Below, piece after piece: positions 14,343 through 22,788 of a DNA stretch of 64,000 bases. This DNA is from Curtobacterium citreum (GTDB lineage Bacteria > Actinomycetota > Actinomycetes > Actinomycetales > Microbacteriaceae): contig NZ_VFMQ01000001.1 of NCBI RefSeq assembly GCF_006715175.1, forward strand, positions 2,108,001-2,172,000, given 5' to 3'. The notes below the pieces were generated by a model. It had not been told where the DNA came from and did not search any database. It saw only the letters and a program-made list of their open reading frames with translations. A program made the translations under genes and the position numbers. The first letter of the stretch is position 1. Each line of letters opens with the position of its first letter.

Positions 14343-15806
14343 TCAGTTGCTCGAGCTGAGCTTCTCGCGGAGCGCCGCGAGCGAGGCGTCGTCGGCCAGG
14401 GTGCCCTGACCGTTCGACTCGCTCGTGAAGGACGACGAGGTCGACGCGCTGGCCGGCAGGTCGAAGTTGCCCTGCGCCTCGTCGGCGATGGTCTTCGCGA
14501 CCTGCGCCTTGTGGGCCTCCCAGCGCGACTGGGCGGCCGCGTACTGGCCCTCCCACTCGGTGCGCTGGGCGTCGTAGCCCTCGAGCCACTCGTTCGTCTC
14601 CGGGTCGAAGCCGTCCGGGTACTTGTAGTTGCCCTGGTCGTCGTACTCGGTCGGCATGCCGTAGAGCGCCGGGTCGAACTCGGTGCCCTCCGGGTCCACG
14701 CCCTCGTTCGCCTGCTTGAGGCTGAGCGAGATGCGGCGACGGTCGAGGTCGATGTCGATGATCTTGACGAAGACCTCGTCACCGACGGAGACGACCTGCT
14801 CGGCGAGCTCGACGTGCTTGTTCGAGAGCTCCGAGATGTGGACGAGGCCCTCGATGCCGTCCGCGACACGGACGAAGGCACCGAACGGCACGAGCTTCGT
14901 GACCTTGCCCGGCGCGATCTGACCGATCGCGTGGGTGCGGGCGAAGACCTGCCACGGGTCCTCCTGCGTGGCCTTGAGCGAGAGCGACACGCGCTCGCGG
15001 TCCAGGTCCACCTCGAGGATCTCGACGGTGACTTCCTGACCGACCTCGACGACCTCGCTGGCGTGCTCGATGTGCTTCCAGGAGAGCTCGGAGACGTGGA
15101 CGAGACCGTCGACGCCGCCCAGGTCGACGAACGCACCGAAGTTGACGATCGACGACACGATGCCCTTGCGGACCTGGCCCTTGTGGAGGTTGTTGAGGAA
15201 CGTGGTGCGCGACTCGGACTGCGTCTGCTCGAGCAGGGCGCGGCGCGAGAGCACGACGTTGTTGCGGTTCTTGTCGAGCTCGAGGATCTTCGCCTCGAGC
15301 TCCTGGCCCAGGTACGGGGTCAGGTCGCGGACGCGACGCAGCTCGATGAGCGAGGCGGGGAGGAAGCCGCGGAGACCGATGTCGACGATCAGGCCGCCCT
15401 TGACGACCTCGATGACCGTGCCGGTCACGACGCCGTCGGACTCCTTGATCTTCTCGACGTCGCCCCACGCACGCTCGTACTGCGCACGCTTCTTCGACAG
15501 GATCAGGCGACCTTCCTTGTCCTCCTTCTGGAGGACCAGGGCCTCGACCTCGTCGCCGACCTCGACGACCTCGTTGGGGTCGACGTCGTGCTTGATCGAG
15601 AGTTCGCGCGAGGGGATGACACCCTCGGTCTTGTAGCCGACGTCGAGGAGGACCTCGTCGCGGTCGATCTTCACGACGGTTCCGGAGATCAGATCGCCGT
15701 CGTTGAAGAACTTGAGGGTCTTCTCGACCTCGGCCAGGAAGTCATCAGCCGAGCCGATGTCGTTGATGGCGACCTGCTTGGGAGCCTTGGTCGTGGTGGT
15801 TGTCAT
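14343..15806 (-). CDS. rpsA: 30S ribosomal protein S1
   Basis: RNA-binding protein of the small subunit, built from four S1 (OB-fold) repeats after a short N-terminus. Residues such as [21 protein letters not shown] and the later GAFVDLGG and GAFVRV segments mark the domains. The 487-residue, four-domain form with an acidic, Ser/Asp-rich tail is typical of actinobacteria. The start at 15806 ([14 protein letters not shown]) is chosen because S1 similarity begins right after it; the frame remains open upstream but is unrelated. A strong terminator follows the stop. Confidence 0.97.
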   Translation of the reverse strand: MTTTTTKAPKQVAINDIGSADDFLAEVEKTLKFFNDGDLISGTVVKIDRDEVLLDVGYKTEGVIPSRELSIKHDVDPNEVVEVGDEVEALVLQKEDKEGRLILSKKRAQYERAWGDVEKIKESDGVVTGTVIEVVKGGLIVDIGLRGFLPASLIELRRVRDLTPYLGQELEAKILELDKNRNNVVLSRRALLEQTQSESRTTFLNNLHKGQVRKGIVSSIVNFGAFVDLGGVDGLVHVSELSWKHIEHASEVVEVGQEVTVEILEVDLDRERVSLSLKATQEDPWQVFARTHAIGQIAPGKVTKLVPFGAFVRVADGIEGLVHISELSNKHVELAEQVVSVGDEVFVKIIDIDLDRRRISLSLKQANEGVDPEGTEFDPALYGMPTEYDDQGNYKYPDGFDPETNEWLEGYDAQRTEWEGQYAAAQSRWEAHKAQVAKTIADEAQGNFDLPASASTSSSFTSESNGQGTLADDASLAALREKLSSSN

Positions 15807-15993
15807 GTAGAGATTGCTCCGAACGGACATGAGTCGGGCCGTGACGGCGAGGGAGCGACCCCCTGGTCCGCACCGATCGTCGGTACGAGCCGTCATGGCA
15901 GTGATTGGTTGGCGCGGATTGCGCCGCCCAAGTCTAACCACTGGTCGCGGGGCCCCACAACCGGGCGTGTCGTCGCTCGGACCGGCCGAGGGG

Positions 15994-16037
15994 CGGACTG
16001 GAGGATCGTGGCGGCGCCGCCACGATCCTCCAGTCCG
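15994..16037. terminator. 44-bp perfect palindrome after the DUF885 gene
   Basis: Two 22-bp arms meeting at 16015/16016 pair perfectly. It is placed 14 bp after the DUF885 stop on the minus strand. The sequence differs from the palindrome shared by the whiA and polA ends. Confidence 0.8.
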
Positions 16038-16050
16038 TACGCCACCGGCG

Positions 16051-17730
16051 TCAGCCGAGCAGCGCGGTCCGCAGCGTGTCCAGGCCGACACCACCGAGCG
16101 CGAGCGCGCGGTGGTGGAAGGCCTTCAGGTCGAACGCGGCACCCTCGCGCGCCGCGAGCTCGTCGCGGATCGACTCCCAGACACGCTGGCCCACCTTGTA
16201 CGACGGGGCCTGCCCGGGCCAGCCGAAGTAGCGCGCGACCTCGAACTGCACGAACTCGGGCGCCATGTTGACGTTCTGGCCCATGAAGTCGAGCGCGTAC
16301 TCCCACGTCCAGCCGCCGCCGTCGGGGTTCGTCTTCTGCAGGTGCACGCCGATGTCGAGCACGACACGGGCCGCGCGCATCCGCTGGCCGTCGAGCATGC
16401 CGAGGCGATCGCCGTCGTCGTCGAGGAAGCCGAGCTGCTCCATCAGGCGCTCGGCGTACAGCGCCCAGCCCTCGACGTGCCCGGACGGACCGGCGAGCTG
16501 CCGGCGCCAGGTGTTCAGCTCGCCGCGGTTGTAGACCGCCTGGCTGATCTGCAGGTGGTGGCCGGGGACGCCCTCGTGGTAGACCGTGGTCTTCTCGCGC
16601 CAGGTCCCGAACTCGGTGACGCCCTGCGGGACGGACCACCACATGCGGCCGGCCCGCGAGAAGTCGTCGGAGGGGCCGGTGTAGTAGATGCCGCCCTCCT
16701 GCGTGGGGGCGATCCGGCACTCCAGGCGCTTGATCGGGTCGGCGATGTCGAAGTACTTCCCGTCCATCGCGGCGATCGACGCGTCGCTCGTCTCCTGCAT
16801 CCAGCGCTGCAGGGCGTCCGTGCCGTGCAGGATCCGGGCCGGGTCGGCGTCGAGCACCTCGATGGCCCGCGCGACCGAGGCGCCGGACTCGATGCGGTCG
16901 GCGATGCGCTCCTGCTCGTCGCGCATGCGGGCGAGCTCCTCGATCCCCCACTCGTACGTCTCGTCGAGGTCCACGACCGCGCCGAGGAACCGACGGGAGT
17001 GCAGCGCGTAGTCCTCGCGTCCGACCGCGTCCACCGGGGTGGCGAGCGGCAGGAGCTCGTGCTCGAGGAACCCGCCGAGCGACCGGTAGGCGGCGGCCGC
17101 GACCTCGGCACCGCGGCTGAGCTCGGTGCGGAGCGCCTCGGGCAGGGGCTCCCCGCCCTCGAGCGCGGCCCCGTCGACGAGCTGCCGGAAGAAGCCGTCC
17201 TCGGCGCCGTTGCGCGCTGCCTGCTCGGCGATGAGGGCGACCTGGCGGCGTGCGGGCGTCACCTGCTCGCGGGTGCCCTGGAGCAGCGTCTCGCGGTAGC
17301 CCTCGAGGGCGTCGGGCAGCGCGTGCAGGCGCCCGGCGACGTCCTGCCAGTCGTCGGTGGTCGCGGTCGGCATGAGGTCGAGCACGTCCCGGAGCTCCTG
17401 CGCGGGGCTCGCGATGACGTTCAGGTCGCGTAGGTGGAGCTTCCGCTCGTGGGACTCGACGACGAGGTCGAGCTCGGCACCCAGGTCGGTCTTCGTCACC
17501 CGGTCGACGTCGTCGGTCGCGTCGGCGGCGTCCAGGGCACGGCGTGCGGCGCGGGCGGCGTCCGCGAGGGCGTCGGCGCCGGCGGGCGAGGTGTCGCCGT
17601 AGGCCCCGGTGCGTCCGGGGACGCCGATGTACGTGGCGACGGTGGGGTCGAGGTCGACGAGGGTGGTCACCCAGTCCTCGGCGACCCGGTCGACGGCGGA
17701 GGGCTGACGGACGGGACGGTCTTCGGTCAT
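16051..17730 (-). CDS. DUF885-family putative metal-dependent hydrolase
   Basis: 559-residue protein of the DUF885 family, whose members are thought to be zinc-dependent peptidases or hydrolases. The key motif YHEGVPGHHLQ (HExxxGHH-like) is visible near residue 390 and the predicted metal ligands are intact. No signal peptide is seen, so it is probably cytoplasmic. The gene is monocistronic: a TAGGGT box lies 6 nt before its ATG and a palindromic terminator follows it. The substrate is unknown. Confidence 0.88.
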   Translation of the reverse strand: MTEDRPVRQPSAVDRVAEDWVTTLVDLDPTVATYIGVPGRTGAYGDTSPAGADALADAARAARRALDAADATDDVDRVTKTDLGAELDLVVESHERKLHLRDLNVIASPAQELRDVLDLMPTATTDDWQDVAGRLHALPDALEGYRETLLQGTREQVTPARRQVALIAEQAARNGAEDGFFRQLVDGAALEGGEPLPEALRTELSRGAEVAAAAYRSLGGFLEHELLPLATPVDAVGREDYALHSRRFLGAVVDLDETYEWGIEELARMRDEQERIADRIESGASVARAIEVLDADPARILHGTDALQRWMQETSDASIAAMDGKYFDIADPIKRLECRIAPTQEGGIYYTGPSDDFSRAGRMWWSVPQGVTEFGTWREKTTVYHEGVPGHHLQISQAVYNRGELNTWRRQLAGPSGHVEGWALYAERLMEQLGFLDDDGDRLGMLDGQRMRAARVVLDIGVHLQKTNPDGGGWTWEYALDFMGQNVNMAPEFVQFEVARYFGWPGQAPSYKVGQRVWESIRDELAAREGAAFDLKAFHHRALALGGVGLDTLRTALLG

Positions 17731-17736
17731 GCCCCG

Positions 17737-17742
17737 ACCCTA
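17737..17742 (-). promoter_or_regulatory. Predicted -10 box of the DUF885 gene
   Basis: TAGGGT on the minus strand, 6 nt before the ATG at 17730; fits a leaderless start. Confidence 0.55.
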
Positions 17743-17916
17743 CTCAGGGCATGGTCACACGCCGGGCGCCGATCCGCGCAGGGGGTGCCGTTCCGCACGT
17801 GGCAGGTCGATCCGCGCGAGGGGTGCCGTTCCTTTCGGCCTCCTCCGCGCGGTTCACCATCCCAGGTCACGTGCGATGGGCAGGAACACTCACCACGGAC
17901 GGCGCAGCACCACGGA

Positions 17917-17960
17917 CGGACGGGAGGCACGGTGCCAGCCGGCACCGTGCCTCCCGTCCG
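17917..17960. terminator. Long palindrome after polA, same family as 3114-3157
   Basis: A 20-bp perfect stem (17917-17936 with 17941-17960) with a 4-nt AGCC loop. The arms match the palindrome after whiA. It follows the polA stop (18017) on the minus strand. The rest of the 17743-18016 spacer holds nothing that supports a gene. Confidence 0.8.
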
Positions 17961-18016
17961 CTCGTGGGCGCGGCAGACGGAGCAGGGCGGGCCCGACGGG
18001 CCGCGCCCGACCCGCG

Positions 18017-20689
18017 TCAGTGCGCCGCGGCCTCCCAGTTCGGGCCGACGCCGACGGAGACGTCCAGGGGGACGCTGAGCTCGGCTGCGCCGCCCATCCG
18101 GGTGCGCAGGATCTCCTCGACGCGCTCCTGCTCGCCGGGGGCGACCTCGAGGATGAGCTCGTCGTGCACCTGCAGCAGCAGATGCGACTCGAGCCCGCCG
18201 TCCCGCAGGTCGGCGTCGACCCCGAGCATCGCGATCTTCATGATGTCCGCCGCGGACCCCTGGATCGGCGCGTTCAGCGCGGCGCGCTCGGCGTTCTCGC
18301 GGAGGACCCGGTTCGGGCTCTTCAGGTCGGGGAACGGCCGGCGGCGGCCGAAGATCGTCTCGGTGTAGCCGTCCTCGCGGGCCTGCTCCACGACCCCGCG
18401 CAGGTAGTCGCGCACGGCGCCGAAGCGGGCGAAGTACTCGTTCATGAGCGTGCGCGCCTCGGACTGGTCGATGCGGAGCTGCTTCGACAGGCCGAACGGG
18501 CTCAGGCCGTACGCGAGGCCGTACGACATCGCCTTGACCTTCGTGCGCATCTCGGCGCTGACGTCGGCCGGCTCGACCCCGAAGACCCGCGCACCGACGA
18601 AGCGGTGCAGGTCCTCGCCTTCGTTGAAGGCCTGGATCAGTCCGGGGTCACCGGACAGGTGTGCCATGATCCGCATCTCGATCTGCGAGTAGTCGGCCGT
18701 GACCAGGGTCGTGTACGGCTCGGCGACCGCGAAGGCCGAGCGGACCCGGCGGCCGACCGCGGTCTTGACGGGGATGTTCTGCAGGTTCGGGTCGGTCGAC
18801 GAGATCCGGCCGGTGCTGCTGCCGGTCTGCTCGTAGCTCGTGTGGATGCGGCCGTCGACGACCGCGGCGTCGAGCGTGTCCACGATCTGCCGGAGCTTCG
18901 TCGCGTCACGGTGCTGGAGCAGCAGCCCGAGGAACGGGTGCGGGTGCTGCTCCTGCAGGTCGGCGAGGCTCGCGGCGTCGGTCGAGAAGCCGGTCTTGGT
19001 CTTCCGCGTCTTCGGCATCGCGAGCTCGGTGAAGAGCACCTCCTGCAGCTGCTTCGGCGAGCCGAGGTTGACCTCGTGCCCGATCTCGGCGAACGCCTGC
19101 TGCGCGAGCTCCGCGGCGCGCTCCCCCAGGTCGTGCGACAGCCCGGTGAGGACGGGACGGTCGATCGCGACGCCGGTGGTCTCCATACCGGCGAGCACCG
19201 GCACGAGCGGCAGCTCGATGGTGTCGAGCACGCGGAGCGAGGACTCGTCGACGCGGGCGCGCAGAGCGGTGTCGACACGGAGGACGTACCAGGCGTGCAC
19301 GCCGACGTTCACCGGGTCGGTCTCGGGGACGAGCTGGTTCGGGTCGGCGGTCGGCAGTTCCTCGCCGAGCTCCTGGTACACGAGGTCGGACAGCGGCTGG
19401 CCCTGCTTGCCCGGCTGGGCGAGCCACCCGGTCAAGCGCGCGTCGCCCGCGATCCCCCGCACCGTGAACCCGACCGTCGCGAGGGCCTTGATCGCGGCCT
19501 TGGCGTCGTGGAAGTGCTTGGGCGCGTCCGAGGCGAACCAGGCCGCGAGCTGCTCGTAGTCCTTCGTGCCGCTGCCGCCGGGGACGAGCACCGCGTCGTC
19601 GTGCGTCGCGATGCCGATGGCGCTCAGTCGGCCGTCGATGACCTCGACCGCGACGCCGAACCCGTTCTCGGCGTCGTTCGCGGCCTTGCGGTCGAGCCAG
19701 TACCCGAGTTCCTCGTCGATGACGGTCGTGACGGGCGGCGGGGTCGGTGCACCGCTGTCGACGGAGCCCGCCGACTCCGCGACGTCGGACGGCTCGCCCG
19801 TGCCGGCGACCTTGAACACCCGGTCGAGCAGCGTGCGGAACTGCAGCTTCGCGAAGAGGTCACGGACCGCCTGCTCGTCGAGCGGTCGGAGCGCCACGTC
19901 GCCGGGGCCGACCGGCAGCTCGACGTCGTTCACGAGCCGGTTCAGCTTGCGGTTCCGGATCGCCCGGTCCTTCTGCTCGCGCAGGTTGTTGCCGACGACG
20001 CCCTTGATCTCGTCCGCGTGCTCGAGCACGCCGTCGAGCGAGCCGTACGCGGTGATCCACTTGACGGCGGTCTTCTCGCCGACCTTGTCGATGCCGATCA
20101 GGTTGTCGCTGGTCTCGCCGACGAGTGCCGCGATGTCCGGGTACTGGTGCGGCTCGATGCCGTAGCGCTCGTACACTTTGTCGCGGTCGTAGCGGGTGAG
20201 TTCGGAGACCCCGCGGACGGACGGGTAGAGCAGCGTGACGTCGTCGTTCACGAGCTGGATCGAGTCGCGGTCACCGGACACGACGTAGACCTGGTACCCC
20301 TGCTCCGAGCCCTGGCGGGCGAGGGTGGCGAGGATGTCGTCGGCCTCGTAGTCCTCCTTCGTGACCGTCGTGATGCCCATCGCCTCGAGCGCCTGCTGCA
20401 GGAGCGGGATCTGGCCCTTGAACTCGGCCGGGGTCTCGGAGCGGGTGCCCTTGTAGTCCTCGTACTCGCGCGTGCGGAACGAGAAGCGGGAGATGTCGAA
20501 CGCGACGGCGAGGTGCGTGGGCTTCTCGCGCTGGAGGAGCATGAGCAGCATCGAGATGAAGCCGTGGATGGCGTTCGTGTGCTGCCCCTCGCGGTTCACG
20601 AAGCTGTCGACCGGGAGCGCGTAGAAGGCCCGGAAGGCGAGCGAGTGGCCGTCGATGACCATGAGGGTAGGCTTTGCGGAGTCCGACAC
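18017..20689 (-). CDS. polA: DNA polymerase I
   Basis: Repair and Okazaki-fragment polymerase, 890 residues. The N-terminal 5' nuclease (MVIDGHSLAFRAFYAL, later SGDRDSIQL and GIDKVGEKTA) and the C-terminal polymerase (TADYSQIEMRIMAHLSGD, then HDELILEV) are clear. The middle 3'-5' exonuclease region lacks an obvious intact carboxylate set, which is usual for actinobacterial Pol I, so proofreading is probably absent. The start is GTG at 20689 with TAGGCT 6 nt upstream. It is divergent from the thioesterase gene, with a 44-bp shared spacer. Confidence 0.98.
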   Translation of the reverse strand: MSDSAKPTLMVIDGHSLAFRAFYALPVDSFVNREGQHTNAIHGFISMLLMLLQREKPTHLAVAFDISRFSFRTREYEDYKGTRSETPAEFKGQIPLLQQALEAMGITTVTKEDYEADDILATLARQGSEQGYQVYVVSGDRDSIQLVNDDVTLLYPSVRGVSELTRYDRDKVYERYGIEPHQYPDIAALVGETSDNLIGIDKVGEKTAVKWITAYGSLDGVLEHADEIKGVVGNNLREQKDRAIRNRKLNRLVNDVELPVGPGDVALRPLDEQAVRDLFAKLQFRTLLDRVFKVAGTGEPSDVAESAGSVDSGAPTPPPVTTVIDEELGYWLDRKAANDAENGFGVAVEVIDGRLSAIGIATHDDAVLVPGGSGTKDYEQLAAWFASDAPKHFHDAKAAIKALATVGFTVRGIAGDARLTGWLAQPGKQGQPLSDLVYQELGEELPTADPNQLVPETDPVNVGVHAWYVLRVDTALRARVDESSLRVLDTIELPLVPVLAGMETTGVAIDRPVLTGLSHDLGERAAELAQQAFAEIGHEVNLGSPKQLQEVLFTELAMPKTRKTKTGFSTDAASLADLQEQHPHPFLGLLLQHRDATKLRQIVDTLDAAVVDGRIHTSYEQTGSSTGRISSTDPNLQNIPVKTAVGRRVRSAFAVAEPYTTLVTADYSQIEMRIMAHLSGDPGLIQAFNEGEDLHRFVGARVFGVEPADVSAEMRTKVKAMSYGLAYGLSPFGLSKQLRIDQSEARTLMNEYFARFGAVRDYLRGVVEQAREDGYTETIFGRRRPFPDLKSPNRVLRENAERAALNAPIQGSAADIMKIAMLGVDADLRDGGLESHLLLQVHDELILEVAPGEQERVEEILRTRMGGAAELSVPLDVSVGVGPNWEAAAH

Positions 20690-20695
20690 CCGGAC

Positions 20696-20701
20696 AGCCT
20701 A
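20696..20701 (-). promoter_or_regulatory. Predicted -10 box of polA
   Basis: TAGGCT on the minus strand, exactly 6 nt before the polA GTG, in the short divergent spacer with the thioesterase gene. Confidence 0.6.
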
Positions 20702-20733
20702 CCGACGCCATCCGACACGGGAGTCCTGCGCGC

Positions 20734-21174
20734 GTGACCGACGAAGCGACCACCACCGGAGCCCTCGCCGACACCGGGGTGGACCCCCGACTGGCCGACC
20801 GGGGCATGGGCGAACTCGCCGAGAAGATGGGCATGGTCATCACCGAGCTGACCGCCGAGCGTGCCGTCGGTTCCATCCCGGTCGAGGGCAACCGCCAGCC
20901 CGTCGGGCTCCTGCACGGGGGCGCGTACGTCGTCCTCGCCGAGAGCCTCGGTTCGATGGCCGCGAACGTGCACGCCGGCCCCGGCCGCTACGCCGTGGGG
21001 ATCGAGCTGAGCGCGTCGCACTCACGGAGCGCCACGAGCGGCCGCGTCACCGGCACCTGCACGGCGATCCACCTCGGCGGCACGCTGACCACGCACGAGA
21101 TCGTCCTGACCGACGACGAGGGCCGTCGGTGCTCGACCGTGCGCATCACGAACATGATCCGCGAGCGGCGCTAG
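20734..21174 (+). CDS. Hotdog-fold thioesterase, MenI/YdiI-like
   Basis: A 146-residue PaaI-superfamily thioesterase. The motif QPVGLLHGGAYVVLAESLGS matches the YdiI/MenI type, where the Glu after HGG is the catalytic base, so hydrolysis of an aryl-CoA such as DHNA-CoA in menaquinone synthesis is plausible but not proven. The start is taken as GTG at 20734 with GGGAG about 10 nt upstream; an ATG at 20674 would overlap the polA start and the polA -10 box. It is divergent from polA, a pairing seen often in actinobacteria. Confidence 0.88.
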   Translation: MTDEATTTGALADTGVDPRLADRGMGELAEKMGMVITELTAERAVGSIPVEGNRQPVGLLHGGAYVVLAESLGSMAANVHAGPGRYAVGIELSASHSRSATSGRVTGTCTAIHLGGTLTTHEIVLTDDEGRRCSTVRITNMIRERR

Positions 21175-21194
21175 TCCCGTCCGGCGCCGGCGGG

Positions 21195-21665
21195 TCAGTC
21201 CTCGGGCGGGCGCTGCAGCAGCAGCCGGGCGTCACCGAATCCGAGCCGCCGGTAGAGCGGCTCCCCCATCGCGCTCGAGTGGACCACGACCCGTTCGGCT
21301 CCGGCCTCGTCGGCGAGGTCGAGCAGCGCGGCGACGAGGGCTCCGGCGACGCCGACACCGCGCAGGTCCGGGTGGACGTAGACGCTCTGCAGCTCCGCGG
21401 CGACCCGCCCGCGAGGCCGGTGCGGCACCGGCGGCCTGGCGTTCAGCGCGAGCCACGCCATCCCGAGCACGACGCTACCCCGTTCCGCCACGACGCACCG
21501 GTGCGACGCCGCGTGCTCGCGCGCGAACGCAGCGGTCGCCTCGCGGTACTCGTCGGGCGTCGCCGTCGGCGCCCGACCGGTCTCGTCGACGCTCCACCGC
21601 CACCGCAGGTCGGCCACCGCCGCCATGTCCTCCAGCCGGGAGGCACGGATCACCACGTCGTCCAT
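21195..21665 (-). CDS. GNAT-family N-acetyltransferase
   Basis: 156-residue GCN5-related acetyltransferase. The acetyl-CoA site is seen in LQSVYVHPDLRGVGVAGALV (the R/Q-x-x-G-x-G/A type motif), followed by a beta-bulge strand and EPLYRRLGF near the C-terminus. The start at 21665 is chosen because GGTGGGGG precedes it and the GNAT fold begins there (MDDVVIRASRLEDM). The acceptor is unknown. It converges with the thioesterase gene, with 20 bp between the stops. Confidence 0.86.
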   Translation of the reverse strand: MDDVVIRASRLEDMAAVADLRWRWSVDETGRAPTATPDEYREATAAFAREHAASHRCVVAERGSVVLGMAWLALNARPPVPHRPRGRVAAELQSVYVHPDLRGVGVAGALVAALLDLADEAGAERVVVHSSAMGEPLYRRLGFGDARLLLQRPPED

Positions 21666-21767
21666 GCCCCCACCTTGCCAGGTGGTCGGCCCTGCGGCGG
21701 GGCCGGGACGCGCCTCCGGTCCGGTGCAGTGCTGCGTTGTCCTGAGGCCCGCGTTGCGTTGCGTTCC

Positions 21768-21828
21768 GTCGATGGAGCAGTCCCCGTCGGGTCCCGCGCC
21801 CGGACCCGACGGGGACTGCTCCATCGAC
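21768..21828. repeat. Long perfect palindrome (27-bp arms)
   Basis: Arms 21768-21794 and 21802-21828 pair without mismatch around a 7-nt loop. It lies between the GNAT start and the pdtaR terminator, so it could be a second terminator for pdtaR or a barrier shielding the GNAT promoter. It is stronger than a normal terminator and has no U-tract. Confidence 0.85.
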
Positions 21829-21852
21829 TGTGGGCCGGTTGTCCGCCCGGGG

Positions 21853-21895
21853 ACGCAGGAGCGCCGCCGGACGATGTCCGGCGGCGCTCCTGCGT
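21853..21895. terminator. pdtaR terminator hairpin
   Basis: A 19-bp perfect stem (21853-21871 with 21877-21895) and 5-nt loop, 18 bp after the pdtaR stop on the minus strand. Confidence 0.85.
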
Positions 21896-21912
21896 GAGCG
21901 AGCGGGTGCTCG

Positions 21913-22518
21913 TTACTTCTTGGCGCTGAGCTGCTCGATGATCGCCTTGGCGACGTCGTGCATGGTCAGGCGGCGGTCCATCGAGGCCTTCTGGATCCAG
22001 CGGAACGCCTCGGGCTCGGTGAGGCCCATCTTCTCGTTCAGCAGGCCCTTGGCGCGGTCGACGAGCTTGCGGGTCTCGAAGCGCTCGACCAGGTCGGCGA
22101 CCTCGGCCTCGAGCGTGATGATCTGCTGGTGGCGCGAGAGGGCGATCTCGATCGCGGGGAGCAGGTCGTTCGGGGTGAAGGGCTTGACGACGTAGGCGAG
22201 GGCGCCGGCCTCGGTCGCGCGCTCGACGAGGTCCTTCTGGCTGAACGCCGTGAGGAGGACCACCGGAGCGATGTGGTTCTTGGAGAGCTTCTCGGCCGCG
22301 GAGATGCCGTCGAGCTGGGGCATCTTGACGTCCATGACGACGAGGTCCGGGCGGAGGTCGGTGGCGAGCTGGACGGCGGTCTCACCGTCGCCGGCCTCGC
22401 CGACCACGTCGAACCCGTTGTCGCGGAGGATCTCGACGATGTCGAGACGGATGAGCGACTCGTCCTCGGCGACGACGACGCGACGCGGTGCTGCTGGGGT
22501 TGCTTCTGTGTCACTCAC
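21913..22518 (-). CDS. pdtaR: ANTAR-domain response regulator PdtaR
   Basis: A 201-residue response regulator with an N-terminal receiver (acidic pocket AEDESLIRLD, phosphoacceptor in VVMDVKMP, then VKPF) and a C-terminal ANTAR domain (about residues 140-195) that binds paired RNA hairpins to prevent termination. This matches mycobacterial Rv1626/PdtaR, partner of the kinase PdtaS; no PdtaS-like kinase is next to it here. The start is GTG at 22518 with TAGGCT 7 nt upstream, so probably leaderless. Confidence 0.94.
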   Translation of the reverse strand: MSDTEATPAAPRRVVVAEDESLIRLDIVEILRDNGFDVVGEAGDGETAVQLATDLRPDLVVMDVKMPQLDGISAAEKLSKNHIAPVVLLTAFSQKDLVERATEAGALAYVVKPFTPNDLLPAIEIALSRHQQIITLEAEVADLVERFETRKLVDRAKGLLNEKMGLTEPEAFRWIQKASMDRRLTMHDVAKAIIEQLSAKK

Positions 22519-22525
22519 GTCGGAG

Positions 22526-22531
22526 AGCCTA
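22526..22531 (-). promoter_or_regulatory. Predicted -10 box of pdtaR
   Basis: TAGGCT on the minus strand, 7 nt before the pdtaR GTG; the same hexamer precedes polA. Confidence 0.55.
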
Positions 22532-22563
22532 CTAGACGGAGCAAGACCGGTCCGTCAGGCCCT

Positions 22564-22583
22564 CCCGGCCCTTCGGGGCCGGG
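22564..22583. terminator. Hairpin with TTCG loop after the tRNA-Leu repeats
   Basis: Stem 22564-22571 with 22576-22583 and a TTCG loop. On the minus strand it is downstream of tRNA-Leu and its two tandem repeats, and is a likely terminator for the tRNA transcript. Confidence 0.65.
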
Positions 22584-22590
22584 CTGTCCG

Positions 22591-22700
22591 TACGAGTGGC
22601 GGGACCCCCGGGTCGGCGCAGCCCGCGCGCCGTGAGCCGTCCTTGTACGAGTGGCGGGACCCCCGGGTCGGCGCAGCCCGCGCGCCGTGAGCCGTCCTTG
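22591..22700 (-). repeat. Two tandem 55-bp repeats carrying the tRNA-Leu 3' end
   Basis: 22591-22645 and 22646-22700 are identical. Each begins (plus-strand reading) with the same 15 bases as the tRNA-Leu 3' end and also resembles its variable-arm sequence, so they look like degenerate tRNA 3' halves arrayed directly downstream of the tRNA. They probably arose from tandem duplication or repeated integration events at the tRNA end. Confidence 0.9.
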
Positions 22701-22781
22701 TACGAGTGGCGGGACTCGAACCCGCACGCCGTGAGGCAGAGCATTTTGAGTGCCCCGTGTCTACCGTTCCACCACACTCGC
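22701..22781 (-). tRNA. tRNA-Leu(CAA)
   Basis: An 81-nt class II tRNA. The 7-bp acceptor stem (GCGAGTG with CACTCGT, one G-T pair), D-arm GTGGAACGGTAGACAC, anticodon loop CTCAAAA (anticodon CAA, reads UUG), long variable arm and T-arm GCGGGTTCGAGTCCCGC are all present. The discriminator is A and CCA is not encoded. It lies 7 bp after the histidine kinase stop on the same strand. Confidence 0.96.
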
Positions 22782-22788
22782 GAGGACT

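Noticed and set aside
22591..22700. CRISPR-like tandem repeats
   Set aside because: Only two identical 55-bp units with no spacers; they derive from the tRNA 3' end.
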